From: Epiperipatus broadwayi
Lineage: Eukaryota > Onychophora > Udeonychophora > Euonychophora > Peripatidae
Direction of reading: 5' to 3'
DNA: 64,000 nucleotides
NCBI GenBank assembly: GCA_028023455.1
Contig: JAQFVV010000013.1
Coordinates: 15,574,258-15,638,257 of the forward strand
Position 1 is the stretch's first letter. Each line of letters opens with the position of its first letter. Below the pieces are notes generated by a model. It saw nothing but the letters and a program-made list of their open reading frames with translations, searched no databases and was not told the DNA's origin. Positions 9,909-20,420 of this stretch are shown here, piece by piece. Both the position numbers and the translations under genes were made by a program.

Positions 9909-12900
9909 TGCCTTTTATTATCAATGTGTGAGTCTATATATTTAATGATTAAAGAAGGCAAAATAGAAATAAACACAACCAAATGCTGTATATATTTATT
10001 ATTTGTTAAATATATATAAGCATACACATTATGATGAACAAGTGCATTTAAACTTTTATTAAGAATTTTAAATAATTTACAATATTGTCAAAATATATCT
10101 AATTAATATTATTTAATATGTACTTTCAAATTGTTTGATAAAGAGAATAGCAATAACTGAGAATAGAGCAGAATTTCTGAGGTCTTTATAGTCATTGCCT
10201 TTTGTGCAGCCCTGATATATTATTCATTGTGTTTTTAAAATATTTATAATAAAAATTTAACGAATAAAGATTAAAATATGGTTTTTATATTTACAATAAC
10301 ATATGGATGGATACAAATAAATAAAAAACACAGAATATAAACTTGTAGGATCATATCTTAAGCACAACTAATAAGTAATCTTGAAATAGAATTCATCCAA
10401 TATTTCCAACAAATAGGATAGGGCTGGGGTTTAAAGCACTTCTGTTATACAAATGATTTGAGTGAAATATTTAGTTCTTATCTGAATCCAAACTTCTATC
10501 GCATTTTTCTTATCTGGAGGGAGTCTGTTATGAATGTACCAGTCAAAACTCAACTACAATATAACAATATGACTGCAATGCATATAAACAATCACAACTA
10601 AAGTAATATAACTGTATTATAAAGAGATGCATGAGAATATCTCTCAGCATTACATTTTATGGCTGAAGATACTCAAAAACAAATTATGCACAACTAGGTG
10701 TGAAATGAAGAAATTGACTTCATTTTTGGGCTCAGGGCATCAATTTCTATTAAAATACTGTAATCTATTTTCTATTTTACTGCAAAATTTATATTGGCTA
10801 ATATAATTAATAGCAGCACTATAAGATGTTTGCTTCAAAATCAAAATTGCTGCTAATAATCAAGGATAGACAATTAAACATATCAAAAGTTTTGAAGTAC
10901 AGGAAATATTTGAAAAGGAGAGAAATACATTTTGAAAACTGTGTGGCAAGCCAAACCATACAATCAAGTTTATGATATTTCATATTCTTTCCTATAAGTA
11001 AAATGTCTCAGGAGAGAATAAAATTGGATTCTTCTTTCAGTTTTAATGAATGTGATTGGTTTATAACATAAATACTTTTTTTTTTAATTCTCTTGTATGT
11101 ATGTTTTATACAAAGATTTTCTCATATATCAAAATCTTTTATAACTTCCTGTTCATCTTTTCTTCACTTACTTTATTAGTTGATATTAGATTTTCTTCAA
11201 AATATTTTAAACACAAATGCAATGTACAGAATGCTTCATAAATATAATACTTCTTTTCATATATCTTTTTGCATTTTAACATCAAGTATAACTATTTCTA
11301 TTGACTATTTTCTCCAAAATTTGGGATTCTCAAGATCAGAATTTAGAAATTCTCATAAAGCAAATACTCATTTCATAAATACAAGAATTTGTTAACAAAT
11401 CAATTACTTCATCAATCTTTTTTATTCATATTGCTTTGATCATAAAATAACCTTCAGCTATAATTAAAATTCATGCAAGATCTTAGCAAAAATTGTAGTC
11501 CTCAAGAAAAGCAGTTTACAATAATTAAATTTTGTTTTTTGCACACAACACCCATTCTGCAGATAAGACAATAATGAGTCTGACAAAATATAGTATAATA
11601 AGAATGCATGTCCTTATTTTTACTCATGAAAATGGTTATAAATGATTATGTCCCAAAATGATTACAGAAATTGAGAAAAAATGAGAAGTGCAAAACAGCA
11701 GATAACTTTCAATATATTCTATTTATTAGGACAGGCTTGTTATATACTTTATGTTCAATTTCAATGACTTTATATATATATTTTGTCAAAGATGTTGGTA
11801 AATCTTATATGCAATAAACTTTAGGTCAGATTTTTTTTTATATAAGTAGTAATTTTGAAATTATCTTGGAAATATTCTTAATTATATTTAACTTCATTTA
11901 TATGCATGTCAAGGGGGGGGGGTCTCTATTATTAAAATTAGAAAATATGTGGTTATTAAACAAAAATAGTTTTATTTTGTTTGTTTCTTAAGTTCATTAT
12001 ACTTTTACAATACATGTCATTTTCAATTTTGACAATTCTTTTTCTCAAAAGCTTTATACAAAAAAAAAACTAAATGAACTACTGATATAGAAAACAATAG
12101 CAGAATTCAAATTACCAATTATGCCTTTTTTTAACATTATAAAAAACATCCTTACTAAAACTCATTGGAGTTATTTTTTGTTAATTATTTTTGAAAAATG
12201 GTGAAATCTAAAATAAATCATAAGTGAAAAGAAAATTATACAAGAATTTCGATTTTATTTTTTTTTACTTTTATTTATGGCAATACAATTTTTTTTTTTT
12301 TTAAAATATGTAGTCTATAAAATGAAAAGTTTATAGCAAAAAAAATTAAAGATAACACAGCAAAATATCAAATAGAATAATGAACCAGTGTGTCTATATG
12401 TGGGTGTATTTGTGTCTGCTGACAGCTTTATATAATTATAGCAAAATTCATCTCCAGTGTATTACTATTTTTTAATTTTTTTTCTTTCTTTTTGGATAGG
12501 ATTAGTCTATGAATGGCTGCTAATAATGATGATGATAATGATAGTATGCATGTATAGTCATGATTTTTATACAATAGTTGTTCATTAATCCAAATAACAT
12601 TTGGGCATCAAAATAGTAGAGTGGCACCACAACATAATTGATTTTTTTTTTCATCAATCAGAAAATATCTCTAACTTATATTTCAGCAATCAGTTCCCAT
12701 TTATTGAATCAACATTCAGGGGTAACATTTATATTTACACATAAAAATGAAAATATATTTCAAAATAATGGCATATATTTTTTAGAAGTGAAACCAAATA
12801 AGAACAAATTAAAGCTAAAAAAATTTTAAGTTCATTTGATAATCAATTATGTAATCTTAAATTTGGAATAAAATAAATATGAATAATACTTAAGTTTATG

Positions 12901-13511
12901 ACAAAATAGGATTGATGAATGATTAACTCTAGTAAGTTAATAATTATATATATATTTTAAAAACACAACGACTAATCCTATGGTAAAGAATTGATAAAAA
13001 TGATTGATCACATGTTTAAAAATCAATGAAGACTTTTACTACATTCAATTTACCAAGGTAGTGCATACTTTTATATTATGGAATATGTCAGGTGGGTGAA
13101 ATTTTAAGACCAAGATGGTTTAAAGTTTAAGAGGGCTTGGTGATTGTTGGGAATTTCCTATATAGCTTTGCACATGTAATTTATTGTTTGATACAGATTA
13201 AGGCAAAAAAAAAAAAAATCTGCATATTAAAGATTGCAGCCAAAAGAATACATGCAGTTTTACATATTTTGTGCCAAGAACATTTGGTGCTGTATTTTGT
13301 AATTAATGTTGAAATTATATAGTACAAAAGAGCACTTAACTACAGAAACGGTGCCAGATATTTTCTTTTGTTATATCAACCTGATATTAATCTCAGTTAC
13401 AAAGTATACATTGGATTACTAAACTGTTTGAAATTCTATCAAAAATCAATTTTTAAGTCAGGTTTGGTTAATAAAAAGACTTGGTAAATAAGTTCATCAT
13501 TTTTTTTTTTT
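9909..13511. other. AT-rich DNA without recognisable feature
   Basis: Mostly low-complexity AT sequence. Notable only for a G-run at 11911-11920, a GAT/AAT microsatellite near 12523-12541 and poly(T) tracts near 12255-12300. Short open stretches (for example 11056-11395) are T-rich and lack coding character. Confidence 0.5.
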
Positions 13512-13517
13512 TTTATT
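13512..13517 (-). promoter_or_regulatory. Poly(A) signal for the acidic exon
   Basis: The complement reads AATAAA at the start of a 14-base or longer A-run on the minus strand, about 210 bases past the stop codon of the exon at 13727-14269. It could be a genuine polyadenylation signal or, together with the A-run, the tail of a retrocopy. Confidence 0.4.
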
Positions 13518-13726
13518 AAGGGAAAAAAAATGCAGGTGACTGATCACCCACTACATGATGTAAATACATTTGTTTAAAAGAAATCTTTAGATCATACTAC
13601 AGTCAATAACCCTAGTCTTCTCCATTGATTCATAAGAGTCGTTGATATTGCCAAGTCCTTTAATTCACAGATCCTTAAAACTTCATCTATGTTGCCATAT
13701 CTTTATATAAACCGCATCTATGGAAT

Positions 13727-14269
13727 TTATACTTTAATCCGTTTCTGAATTTCTATTGCTTTCCGTTCTGAGTTTTCTTCAAAATTTTCCTCTTGTGAGT
13801 TTATTTCTTCATCATCTGTGATTTCTTTTGCTTCATCAGTACACACAGGACTAGTACTAATTTGTTGCTGCATTTCCTTTGGATAGCCATCTACTTCCTC
13901 GCTTCCAGAACTGTCACTATGAGCCTCCTCGCTCCATTGCTCTTCTACATTATCAAGTTCTTCGACTGGATTATCAGACTTTTCTATGATACCCTGCACT
14001 ACTTCATCTTGCCTGTTTCCGGACCTGTCACTACAAGCCTCATCATTCCATTGCTCTTCTATGTTATTGATTTTTTCCTCTGGATTATCTGCCTCTTCTG
14101 AAATTATCTGCCCTACTTCACTGTTGCTACATACATGCCCCTTCCAAAAAAGATATGCCCCTTTAGATTCAACAATACAATTGAAGATCATAGGATGAGC
14201 TAAAATATCATGTTCCATTACCTCTGGGTCATTAATAAGTTCATCATTGAGATAGTTTACAAGAATTTT
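13727..14269 (-). CDS. Probable terminal coding exon, acidic protein with internal repeat
   Basis: The longest believable coding stretch in the window. It encodes 180 residues to a stop at 13727, open from a TAG whose AG could be a splice acceptor (CCATAG at 14270-14275), so I start at 14269 instead of the internal ATG at 14218. The first 50 residues are mixed and globular-looking (DPEVMEHDILAHPMIFNCIV, then AYLFWKGHVC). The rest is very acidic and contains two tandem copies of about 38 residues, each with a DNPxEExxNxEEQW core followed by a DxSG motif. The C-terminus turns basic (RKAIEIQKRIKV). Codon use is less AT-driven than the surroundings. I do not recognise the family. An unspliced retrocopy is the alternative, given the A-run downstream. 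Confidence 0.6.
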   Translation of the reverse strand, partial: KILVNYLNDELINDPEVMEHDILAHPMIFNCIVESKGAYLFWKGHVCSNSEVGQIISEEADNPEEKINNIEEQWNDEACSDRSGNRQDEVVQGIIEKSDNPVEELDNVEEQWSEEAHSDSSGSEEVDGYPKEMQQQISTSPVCTDEAKEITDDEEINSQEENFEENSERKAIEIQKRIKV

Positions 14270-14585
14270 CTATGGTAATTGATAGTACATACACATATAA
14301 TGTGCAAATTAATTGAGGAGACTAAAACAATTTATGAAATATCCCGGAAAAGCTATGGTGCTAGTATTTCACATGTATATATATTTCATCACCTCAATTA
14401 ATTGTTAAATATTTTTAGAAAAATTTAAAAATTTTATTTATATCTTTCCAAATACACACCTGTTAGTATAAAACATGTTTACACACAAAACAATATCAAA
14501 GCAAAAAGACAAGTATATAAAGTACCAGATCATGCAATTATCAATTAACTTATTAGGAAAACACAAGTATAGTGGACAGAGATAA

Positions 14586-14652
14586 AAAACAAAAATTTAA
14601 AGAAGCTGGTCACATAATAATGGTAAAAAAGTCTCAGAAGCCATTCAATGTG
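14586..14652 (+). mobile_element. Penelope-like element 3' remnant
   Basis: About 65 bases (AATTTAAAGAAGCTGGTCAC and onward) match the last coding stretch of the two Penelope-like copies at 36935-37000 and 44830-44897, where the same string precedes CAATGGCAAACAATCCCAT. The remnant is diverged and the upstream RT is gone. Its value is its position: a tRNA-like module follows 120 bases downstream, as in the other two copies. Confidence 0.55.
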
Positions 14653-14768
14653 GTAAATCCATAATAATAATGCTCACAAACTATTCTTAACCTTGATCTT
14701 AAAAGATAAACACGAATAATGTAAAACGATTCTTCATACATAATCATATAAAAAATTTATCTATTTTT

Positions 14769-14920
14769 GGAGAATAGCCCAGTTGATTAAAATATCACCT
14801 AAAATTCTATCCTCATGAAAATTAAGTTTACTGATTTAACTCCCATGTTAGGATGTCACAAAGTGTAGGAGGTGCATTAGTAGTGTTTGATGCGAAACTT
14901 TAGTTAGCACGCATTCTCCC
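14769..14920 (+). repeat. Degenerate tRNA-like module and tail (third copy)
   Basis: GGAGAATAGCCCAGTTGATT aligns with the A-box end of the modules at 37090 and 44914 (GGATTGCTCAGTTAGTT and GGAAGGCTCAGTTGGTT). The middle part CTAAAATTCTATCCT matches TTAAAATTCAATACT, a B-box remnant lies at 14832-14843, and TGTCAC follows as in the other copies. The tail keeps GAAACTTT but has lost the hairpin seen at 45030. Old and inactive. Confidence 0.45.
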
Positions 14921-15206
14921 AATAAAAAATGACTTCATAAAAACACACCAATGAGCACACTCCCCATTCACTATCATCAAAGTCACAATTAAAATTTTGT
15001 TCCGATTACAAATAGTTCCATATCCATCTCCACCCTCCTAATCCATCCCCCCATCATCCTCACATCCATAGGTCTATTACACTATTATCTGTTTTACTGT
15101 TAAATTTTCCATTGTGCTAGCTCATTTCTCCCATTATAAACTCTTCTCAGGGTTTTTAGAACAATAAGATGTGGAAATCGAACAAGCTGCAATAAATTAT
15201 TGGTGA
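14921..15206. other. C-rich-patch sequence, no gene
   Basis: Contains a pyrimidine-rich patch near 15020-15065 with a CCCCCC run and otherwise ordinary AT-rich DNA. Nothing recognisable. Confidence 0.4.
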
Positions 15207-15419
15207 TACAATAGAGATATTTAATGTATGGTGAGACTAAGTTAATTTTGGTTACTTTCAAATGTCAATGAATCGGTATCTAGCTCAATCATCATTACAT
15301 GTGCATACACACTATATTCATGTTTTTATGACAATAATAATACACTATATTCATGTTTTTATGACAATAATAATAATATTTTAGTAATATTACCTTTCCA
15401 GCGAAGTTCTCAGTGGCTG
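15207..15419 (+). repeat. Direct repeat, copy 1 (paired with 16268-16448)
   Basis: Starts TACAATAGAGATATTTAATG and ends AGTTCTCAGTGGCTG. It is nearly identical to the copy 1.06 kb downstream except for a 33-base internal tandem duplication (units at 15309 and 15342, ACACTATATTCATGTTTTTA) and a few substitutions. Non-coding. Confidence 0.9.
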
Positions 15420-16267
15420 TCTTTAATATAGTTTAATGTCTATTCACATTAAAGCTCGAATAATTTAAGCTTATTAAATTTTTTAGAAACTAACATTATA
15501 AACATATTCACAATTAAAGTAAAATTATAAAGAAGTGCGTCTATAGAGGTGTTTGAATACAACAGATGGGGAAAGGATTTTATGCCCACCCACTGCATCC
15601 ACTATCACTTAATAACCATCCCTATTCATAATTTATATTTTAACTATATTAAATTATTAGGTAACTTGGAGTATTGCCGTACTACATAAGCTCGGAAAAT
15701 TAACCATTTTAAATAATTTTATCGGATATTATTTATGAAAATGATGATTCAACTATTAATAATAATATATTGACATATGATTGGATTTGAGATGTCTAGA
15801 TTATAACAACCCACAAAACATTGAGACGGACGCAAATTTTTTATTTAAAACAAATAACAAATTTTATTAACATACTACAATTCAATACATAATATATACA
15901 TTCACTTGATGACTCACATGGCTTTCCCCTGTTCTACAACCATATTATGATATAAAAAAAACTAAAATAAATATCCCTAAATCAATAAATAATGTCAAGA
16001 GGTTTTAAACTATACATATTCATTTTTAATTATTAGGGAATCAGGATTACCATGGAGTAATAATATCAGACAAACAAAATATTTACCTTCACATATATTA
16101 TATTTTTGTTCTCATTTTTATCCCAGATATAGCGAACATTAAATCCCCCCCCCCTCCAGTGTTTAATGCTTTTAGCTACTGATTTGTGTCTAAGGGTAAT
16201 GCTTCCAATAATAAAATTTAATAATTTTATTTAATTATTTTAATCTGATATTCCTTGCCCCATGCTC
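15420..16267. other. Interior between direct repeats
   Basis: About 850 bp of non-coding DNA with a 12-base C-run at 16146-16157 (a purine tract on the minus strand). If the flanking copies are terminal repeats this would be the body of a small non-autonomous element, but I find no primer site next to either copy. Confidence 0.35.
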
Positions 16268-16448
16268 TACAATAGAGATATTTAATGTATGGTGAGACTA
16301 AGTTAATTTTGGTTACTTTCAAATGTCAATGAATCGGTATCTAGCTCAATCATCATTACATGTGCATACACACTATATTCATGTTTTTATGACAATAATA
16401 ATAATATTTTAGTAATATTACCTTTCCAGCAAAGTTCTCAGCTGGCTG
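16268..16448 (+). repeat. Direct repeat, copy 2 (paired with 15207-15419)
   Basis: Near-identical second copy lacking the internal 33-base duplication. The close match in otherwise diverged DNA indicates a recent duplication or short terminal repeats. Confidence 0.9.
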
Positions 16449-17623
16449 CAGATATATTTATTAAATAATTTTAGATACGTATTGCCTACACTTGCCTACA
16501 ATATTCGTAGGTTTTATTTAACCCTTAAATTTAATATTTATTGGCATTATTACTCTTGGCTCTTATTGATAAATTAAAATGTATCAACAAAACAATGCTC
16601 AAGAACACCAATCGCACACACACTACCAGCACTCATCGCAACATCAAATTGAGTTTGCGACCCTGTATCCAACATTTATAAGTAATGCTTAGTAATAGCT
16701 ATAATTCATACACCCGTAAGGAATATCAACATTAACATGAGGCAGGCAGTGACCCGAATAAGAGAAAACCTTTTCACTAAGGTTGAGATATGCTAGGATT
16801 TTTATCACTAGTCATATAAAGAGACTTGGGTTTACCTATCACCTCTGGCCATCAACAAAAAAATCATCTTATGGTGTAGAAAACAACTAAGTGGGAAAAC
16901 TCTTCCATTGTGTTTAAATACTTTATAAATATCTTAGGGAGCGAGCTAAACTACGACTCCACTAGCTTGGTGGGGACTTGTTGTCCACCCACATATATAC
17001 AGGTCTATCATCAATTTGTACAAGTAAAACTTTCATATCTACATTACTCTTGCGAAATAGTACACTGGAACATGAGCCAATAATATTTCCAAGCCTTAAT
17101 TAGCTTGTATCTAGCTTTAACTTTATTTAACTTTTATGATAATAATAATAAGAACTGCGCATTAAAATTTCAAAACTACTTCGCTGCACTTTTATAGGAT
17201 AATGATGATATTTTAGCCCAACAATCACACAACCTTCATAAAACATAGCATTAGGTCTAAGCACTTGACAAAAATTCCTGGTTGATTCAAAAAACATTTC
17301 CCACAACAATATCTCTCACTCTTATCATAAAAAAAAATGTAAAGCATTTAAAACAAGGCACATACAGAATGATTTGGCATTAGTTTCATCTACCCCTAAA
17401 TGATAATAATAAAAGCATTTAACAGGCACATACAAGATGACTTGATATTAATTTCATCTACCCCTAAATAAAAATAATAATAATGAAAGCATTTAATAGA
17501 CATATACATGGATTAATTTTAAATGGATATATATGATAAATAATAAAATATATATATATATTCCTTTCTTTTTTTTGTTAAATTAAATGTTCTACATGAA
17601 TAGCAATAATAATAAAAATATAC
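16449..17623. other. Intergenic or intronic DNA with weak coding hints
   Basis: A minus-strand frame at 17127-17309 is open for 60 codons (including RPNAMFYEGCVIVGLKYHHY) with reasonable composition, but the phases at possible splice sites do not match the neighbouring exon candidate. I leave it unannotated. A locally GC-richer patch lies at 16930-17000. A 60-base stretch near 17385-17465 is repeated twice (AAAGCATTTAA and TTTCATCTACCCCTAAAT). Confidence 0.35.
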
Positions 17624-17807
17624 TTAAATAGTTCTCCGGGAATGTCCTTTAGATTTCTGGTTTCCATTTTTCCTGTTTTTCCTTTCTTTGGCCTGTTTGT
17701 GTGCACACATGACATTATGTAGAAAGAGTCCTTATGATAGAGTTCGATTCCTATGCCAAAAGGTATAAAGTTTTTATGCTGCTGGGAAGATTTGCTCATT
17801 TTGGTTT
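17624..17807 (-). CDS. Possible first coding exon, unknown protein
   Basis: On the minus strand an acceptor-like CCACAG (ending at 17808) precedes an 8-base leader and an ATG (17797-17799). 58 codons follow, beginning MSKSSQQHKNFIPFGIGIEL and including SCVHTNRPKKGKTGKMETRN, before a donor-like GTATAT at 17623-17618. Composition is unlike the flanking AT-rich DNA: lysine- and serine-rich with few rare-looking runs. If the donor is not used, translation would end 17 codons later in an I-rich tail. It could belong to the same gene as the acidic exon 3.3 kb downstream, but direct joining of the two would shift the frame to a stop, so at least one more exon would be needed. Family not recognised. 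Confidence 0.35.
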
Positions 17808-17809
17808 CT

Positions 17810-18795
17810 GTGGATTACAGCTGAATAGAACTTGTTTTAATTTTTAAATATATGTCCACTTCTTGTTGCATTTTTTTAGTTCACTTAATATTCATATTTA
17901 ATGCTTTATATGAAATTATAGCATTCAGATTTAATGCTTTATATAAAAAATCAAAATTTAGGTTTTCTTATTTTCTGTATTTTAAATTTTACTATGTGCA
18001 CCTAACTTAAACTTTACTCGAGTCATTTCTTTTTCTATATTAATAAATTTGGAAAAGTTTTCTTTTAAGAGACAGACTAAATAGTTAACAATAAACAATT
18101 TTCTTTTCTTAAAAAAAAAGTTTCTTAAACTTTTTCAGCCAAATTCTCTCTAAAACCTATGATGAGAGAACTTGCAATAGAGAGATTCAGATAGAGCAGC
18201 TAAAGTTACACTTACTACCCCCTCAACACAAAAGCAGAGCTCTTTATAGTGTCTGGTTCTCTTCACTCCCCCCTCCATGTGACCTTCTATTGACCCTTCA
18301 AATGTCTGGTCAGTTTCTGTTTTCCTGATTAATTGCCTATTGTTTCTTTTCTTTCTGGTTATCTTAATCTTTCTGACCTCTTAAAAACCCATATGCCAAA
18401 TTCATATCTGCATTCTAATAGATAATTAATTCCTGTGCCACAGAGACATCATTAAATCACTCTAATGGCTCACTTTAGTAACTCTACTCTGAGAATCTTT
18501 CCAAAAAACAAAACAAATGAGAGAAAAACTTTATTCCCCCCCCCTTTACTTTTTCTTTAATAATAAAAAAAATGTATCGCAGCTCCACTTCAAACCCAGA
18601 ATCTTGATTGAAATTTTGGCTGCTATGAATAAACTATTAAAATGAATTAATTTCTTCTTTAGAGTAGTTCCTCATGAGAGACACAGAATAATTATTATTT
18701 AATTGTGAGCTTTATGATTAAAATCCACAACCAGATTAAATACACACACCCTATACTCATATATACAATTTTAGTTAAATCGACTGTTTAATATT
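17810..18795. other. Non-coding DNA with minus-strand promoter-like patch
   Basis: Around 18180-18260 a GC-richer patch reads on the minus strand as a TATAAAG box with downstream GAGCTCTGC, and CCCCCC tracts flank it near 18268 and 18537. This could be part of an old LTR, but no second copy is found nearby. Confidence 0.3.
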
Positions 18796-18921
18796 CTAAT
18801 CCTTAATCTTTTTTTTTTTCTATCTTTTTTTTTTTTTACAATTTTTTGAATTAGTTATCTAATCCTTAATCTTTTTTTTTTTCTATCTTTTTTTTTTTTT
18901 ACAATTTTTTGAATTAGTTAG
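18796..18921 (+). repeat. Tandem duplication, 63-bp period
   Basis: Two consecutive, essentially identical units start CTAATCCTTAATC at 18796 and 18859. Each has two long T-runs separated by CTATC and ends ACAATTTTTTGAATTAGTTA. Recent slippage or unequal exchange is likely; an assembly artefact is also possible in such T-rich sequence. Confidence 0.9.
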
Positions 18922-20199
18922 TTCTAACTTATCAGTGAAAAACCATGACTATCTATTTCCACTTTCTAAAGTATCTTTATAAATCGCACATCCCCCTCTC
19001 TTCTTTTCACTCCAACTATTAAATGATGTATAAATATTGCTTATCTAATAAATTATATCTTTAATACTAAATTGTCCCATAAATTAATATTAAATAAAAC
19101 AATCTTTTGCCTAGAAATCTTTTAATGACAAATGTTTAGATTGCCTATGAAGTAAAACGTATGCAATCCCTATGAATATGGGTTCAAAACCTAGCCTTGG
19201 CTAAAAAGTTTGTCTATTGAAGAAAAAAATATATACAAATTATGAGGAAAAATTTTATTAAACATTATCTCTACATATTTAATTCAAAAAAATGGAGTCT
19301 TGGGCAAACCCAAGGGCTACAATATATATGGTCCAGTGACATTCATCGCCCTGTTTACGACCTGAAATGAAGAGGAGATGGCATGGGCATTCCGATGCAC
19401 GTCTCTAGATAAAGCTTAATAACATGAAGAATGGCCTATGCTAACTATGTTTTTATAAGAATATGAAATCATTGAGTTTAAATATTAACATAAAGCCTTA
19501 AATGGTTTAACAAATACATAATATGTTAAAATAATGACCCATGTAAGATAAAGACATTTATCAGAAGTTAAAATGATAATTAATGAAGCATGTATTGATC
19601 CCCCTTCTTGAATTAATACTATTTAACATATAAAAAAAAAAAAACTAAAATTTGCGCACTTAAAAGTGCAAATAACAAAACAGAATTAGATCGCCAGCCA
19701 GCTTTTTGGCGATGATGATCAATAAAGAAATTAATAAAATTAACGGACACCAATATTCACACCAGATTGAAAAGTATTTATACATTTTGTATAAACTTTC
19801 GATAAAATATTTATTTAAAAGCATGTATTCATTTAAAATACAAATCCAATCTTAAGAGCTATTTAGAAATAACTATCAAGAACTCATTAATCCCCTCCCC
19901 CCCTTTCTATTCCACAGTGGGATATAGAAGTTCATAAGACTGAGTTTGATTGGTATTTACAAATAAAATTAAGTGAAAAATATAAAAATATCATTAAAAT
20001 AAATTATAACCGCATCAAATTATTAAAATAATAAGCATGAGTTGAATGAAAAGTTTTTATAGTAATAGTATTTAGTTAGAAGAGAATCGATACAAAAAGA
20101 TTAACATACTCGCGATTAGCGAGTTTAAAAAAAAAGATTAAACATAAATAAAACATTAATTTTAAAGAGTTATAAGTTAGAATTAGGTAATACGATTAT
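18922..20199. other. No gene; small hairpins and C-tracts
   Basis: Holds a short hairpin at 19691-19715 (TCGCCAGCC...TTTGGCGA), another near 20110-20124 (CTCGC...GCGAG) and C-tracts near 19600 and 19890. A slightly GC-richer patch is at 19310-19420. None forms a recognisable gene. Confidence 0.4.
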
Positions 20200-20420
20200 G
20201 TCTTTGGGCTGGTTACCTCAGGATTCGATGGAATAAAGTATTGACGAATCTTCTGTGGCACGCAGCATTCTTTGACGGCACAAGCACTCTTGATTGGCAG
20301 GAGCTACATCTCGGCACAGTGAACAGTCGGGATGAAGACGGAGGGGAAGGTGGCTTAAGTCCCTCAAAATTAAAGACGTGGAGTCAGCTAGCGACTATTG
20401 GCCAAACTCTGACACAATAG
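20200..20420. other. GC-richer island with open frames on both strands
   Basis: This block stands out from its surroundings, with several CpGs. On the plus strand about 75 codons are open (for example WHAAFFDGTSTLDWQELHLG) ending at TAG 20419. On the minus strand about 60 codons are open and lead to CCTGAG followed by GTAACC, a donor-like site. There is no ATG in good context on either strand and I do not recognise a product. It may be an exon, an LTR remnant or a fragment of another element. Confidence 0.35.

Noticed and set aside
13830-13850. CTGATGA on the minus strand inside the acidic exon
   Set aside because: It is coding (TDEAKE) and lacks the other hammerhead boxes.
13862-14198. Two plus-strand open frames
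   Set aside because: Antisense of the acidic minus-strand exon; their length comes from the internal repeat.
17127-17309. 60-codon minus-strand frame as a middle exon of the putative gene
   Set aside because: No splice-site combination kept its frame in phase with the upstream exon candidate, and it has no ATG at its start.
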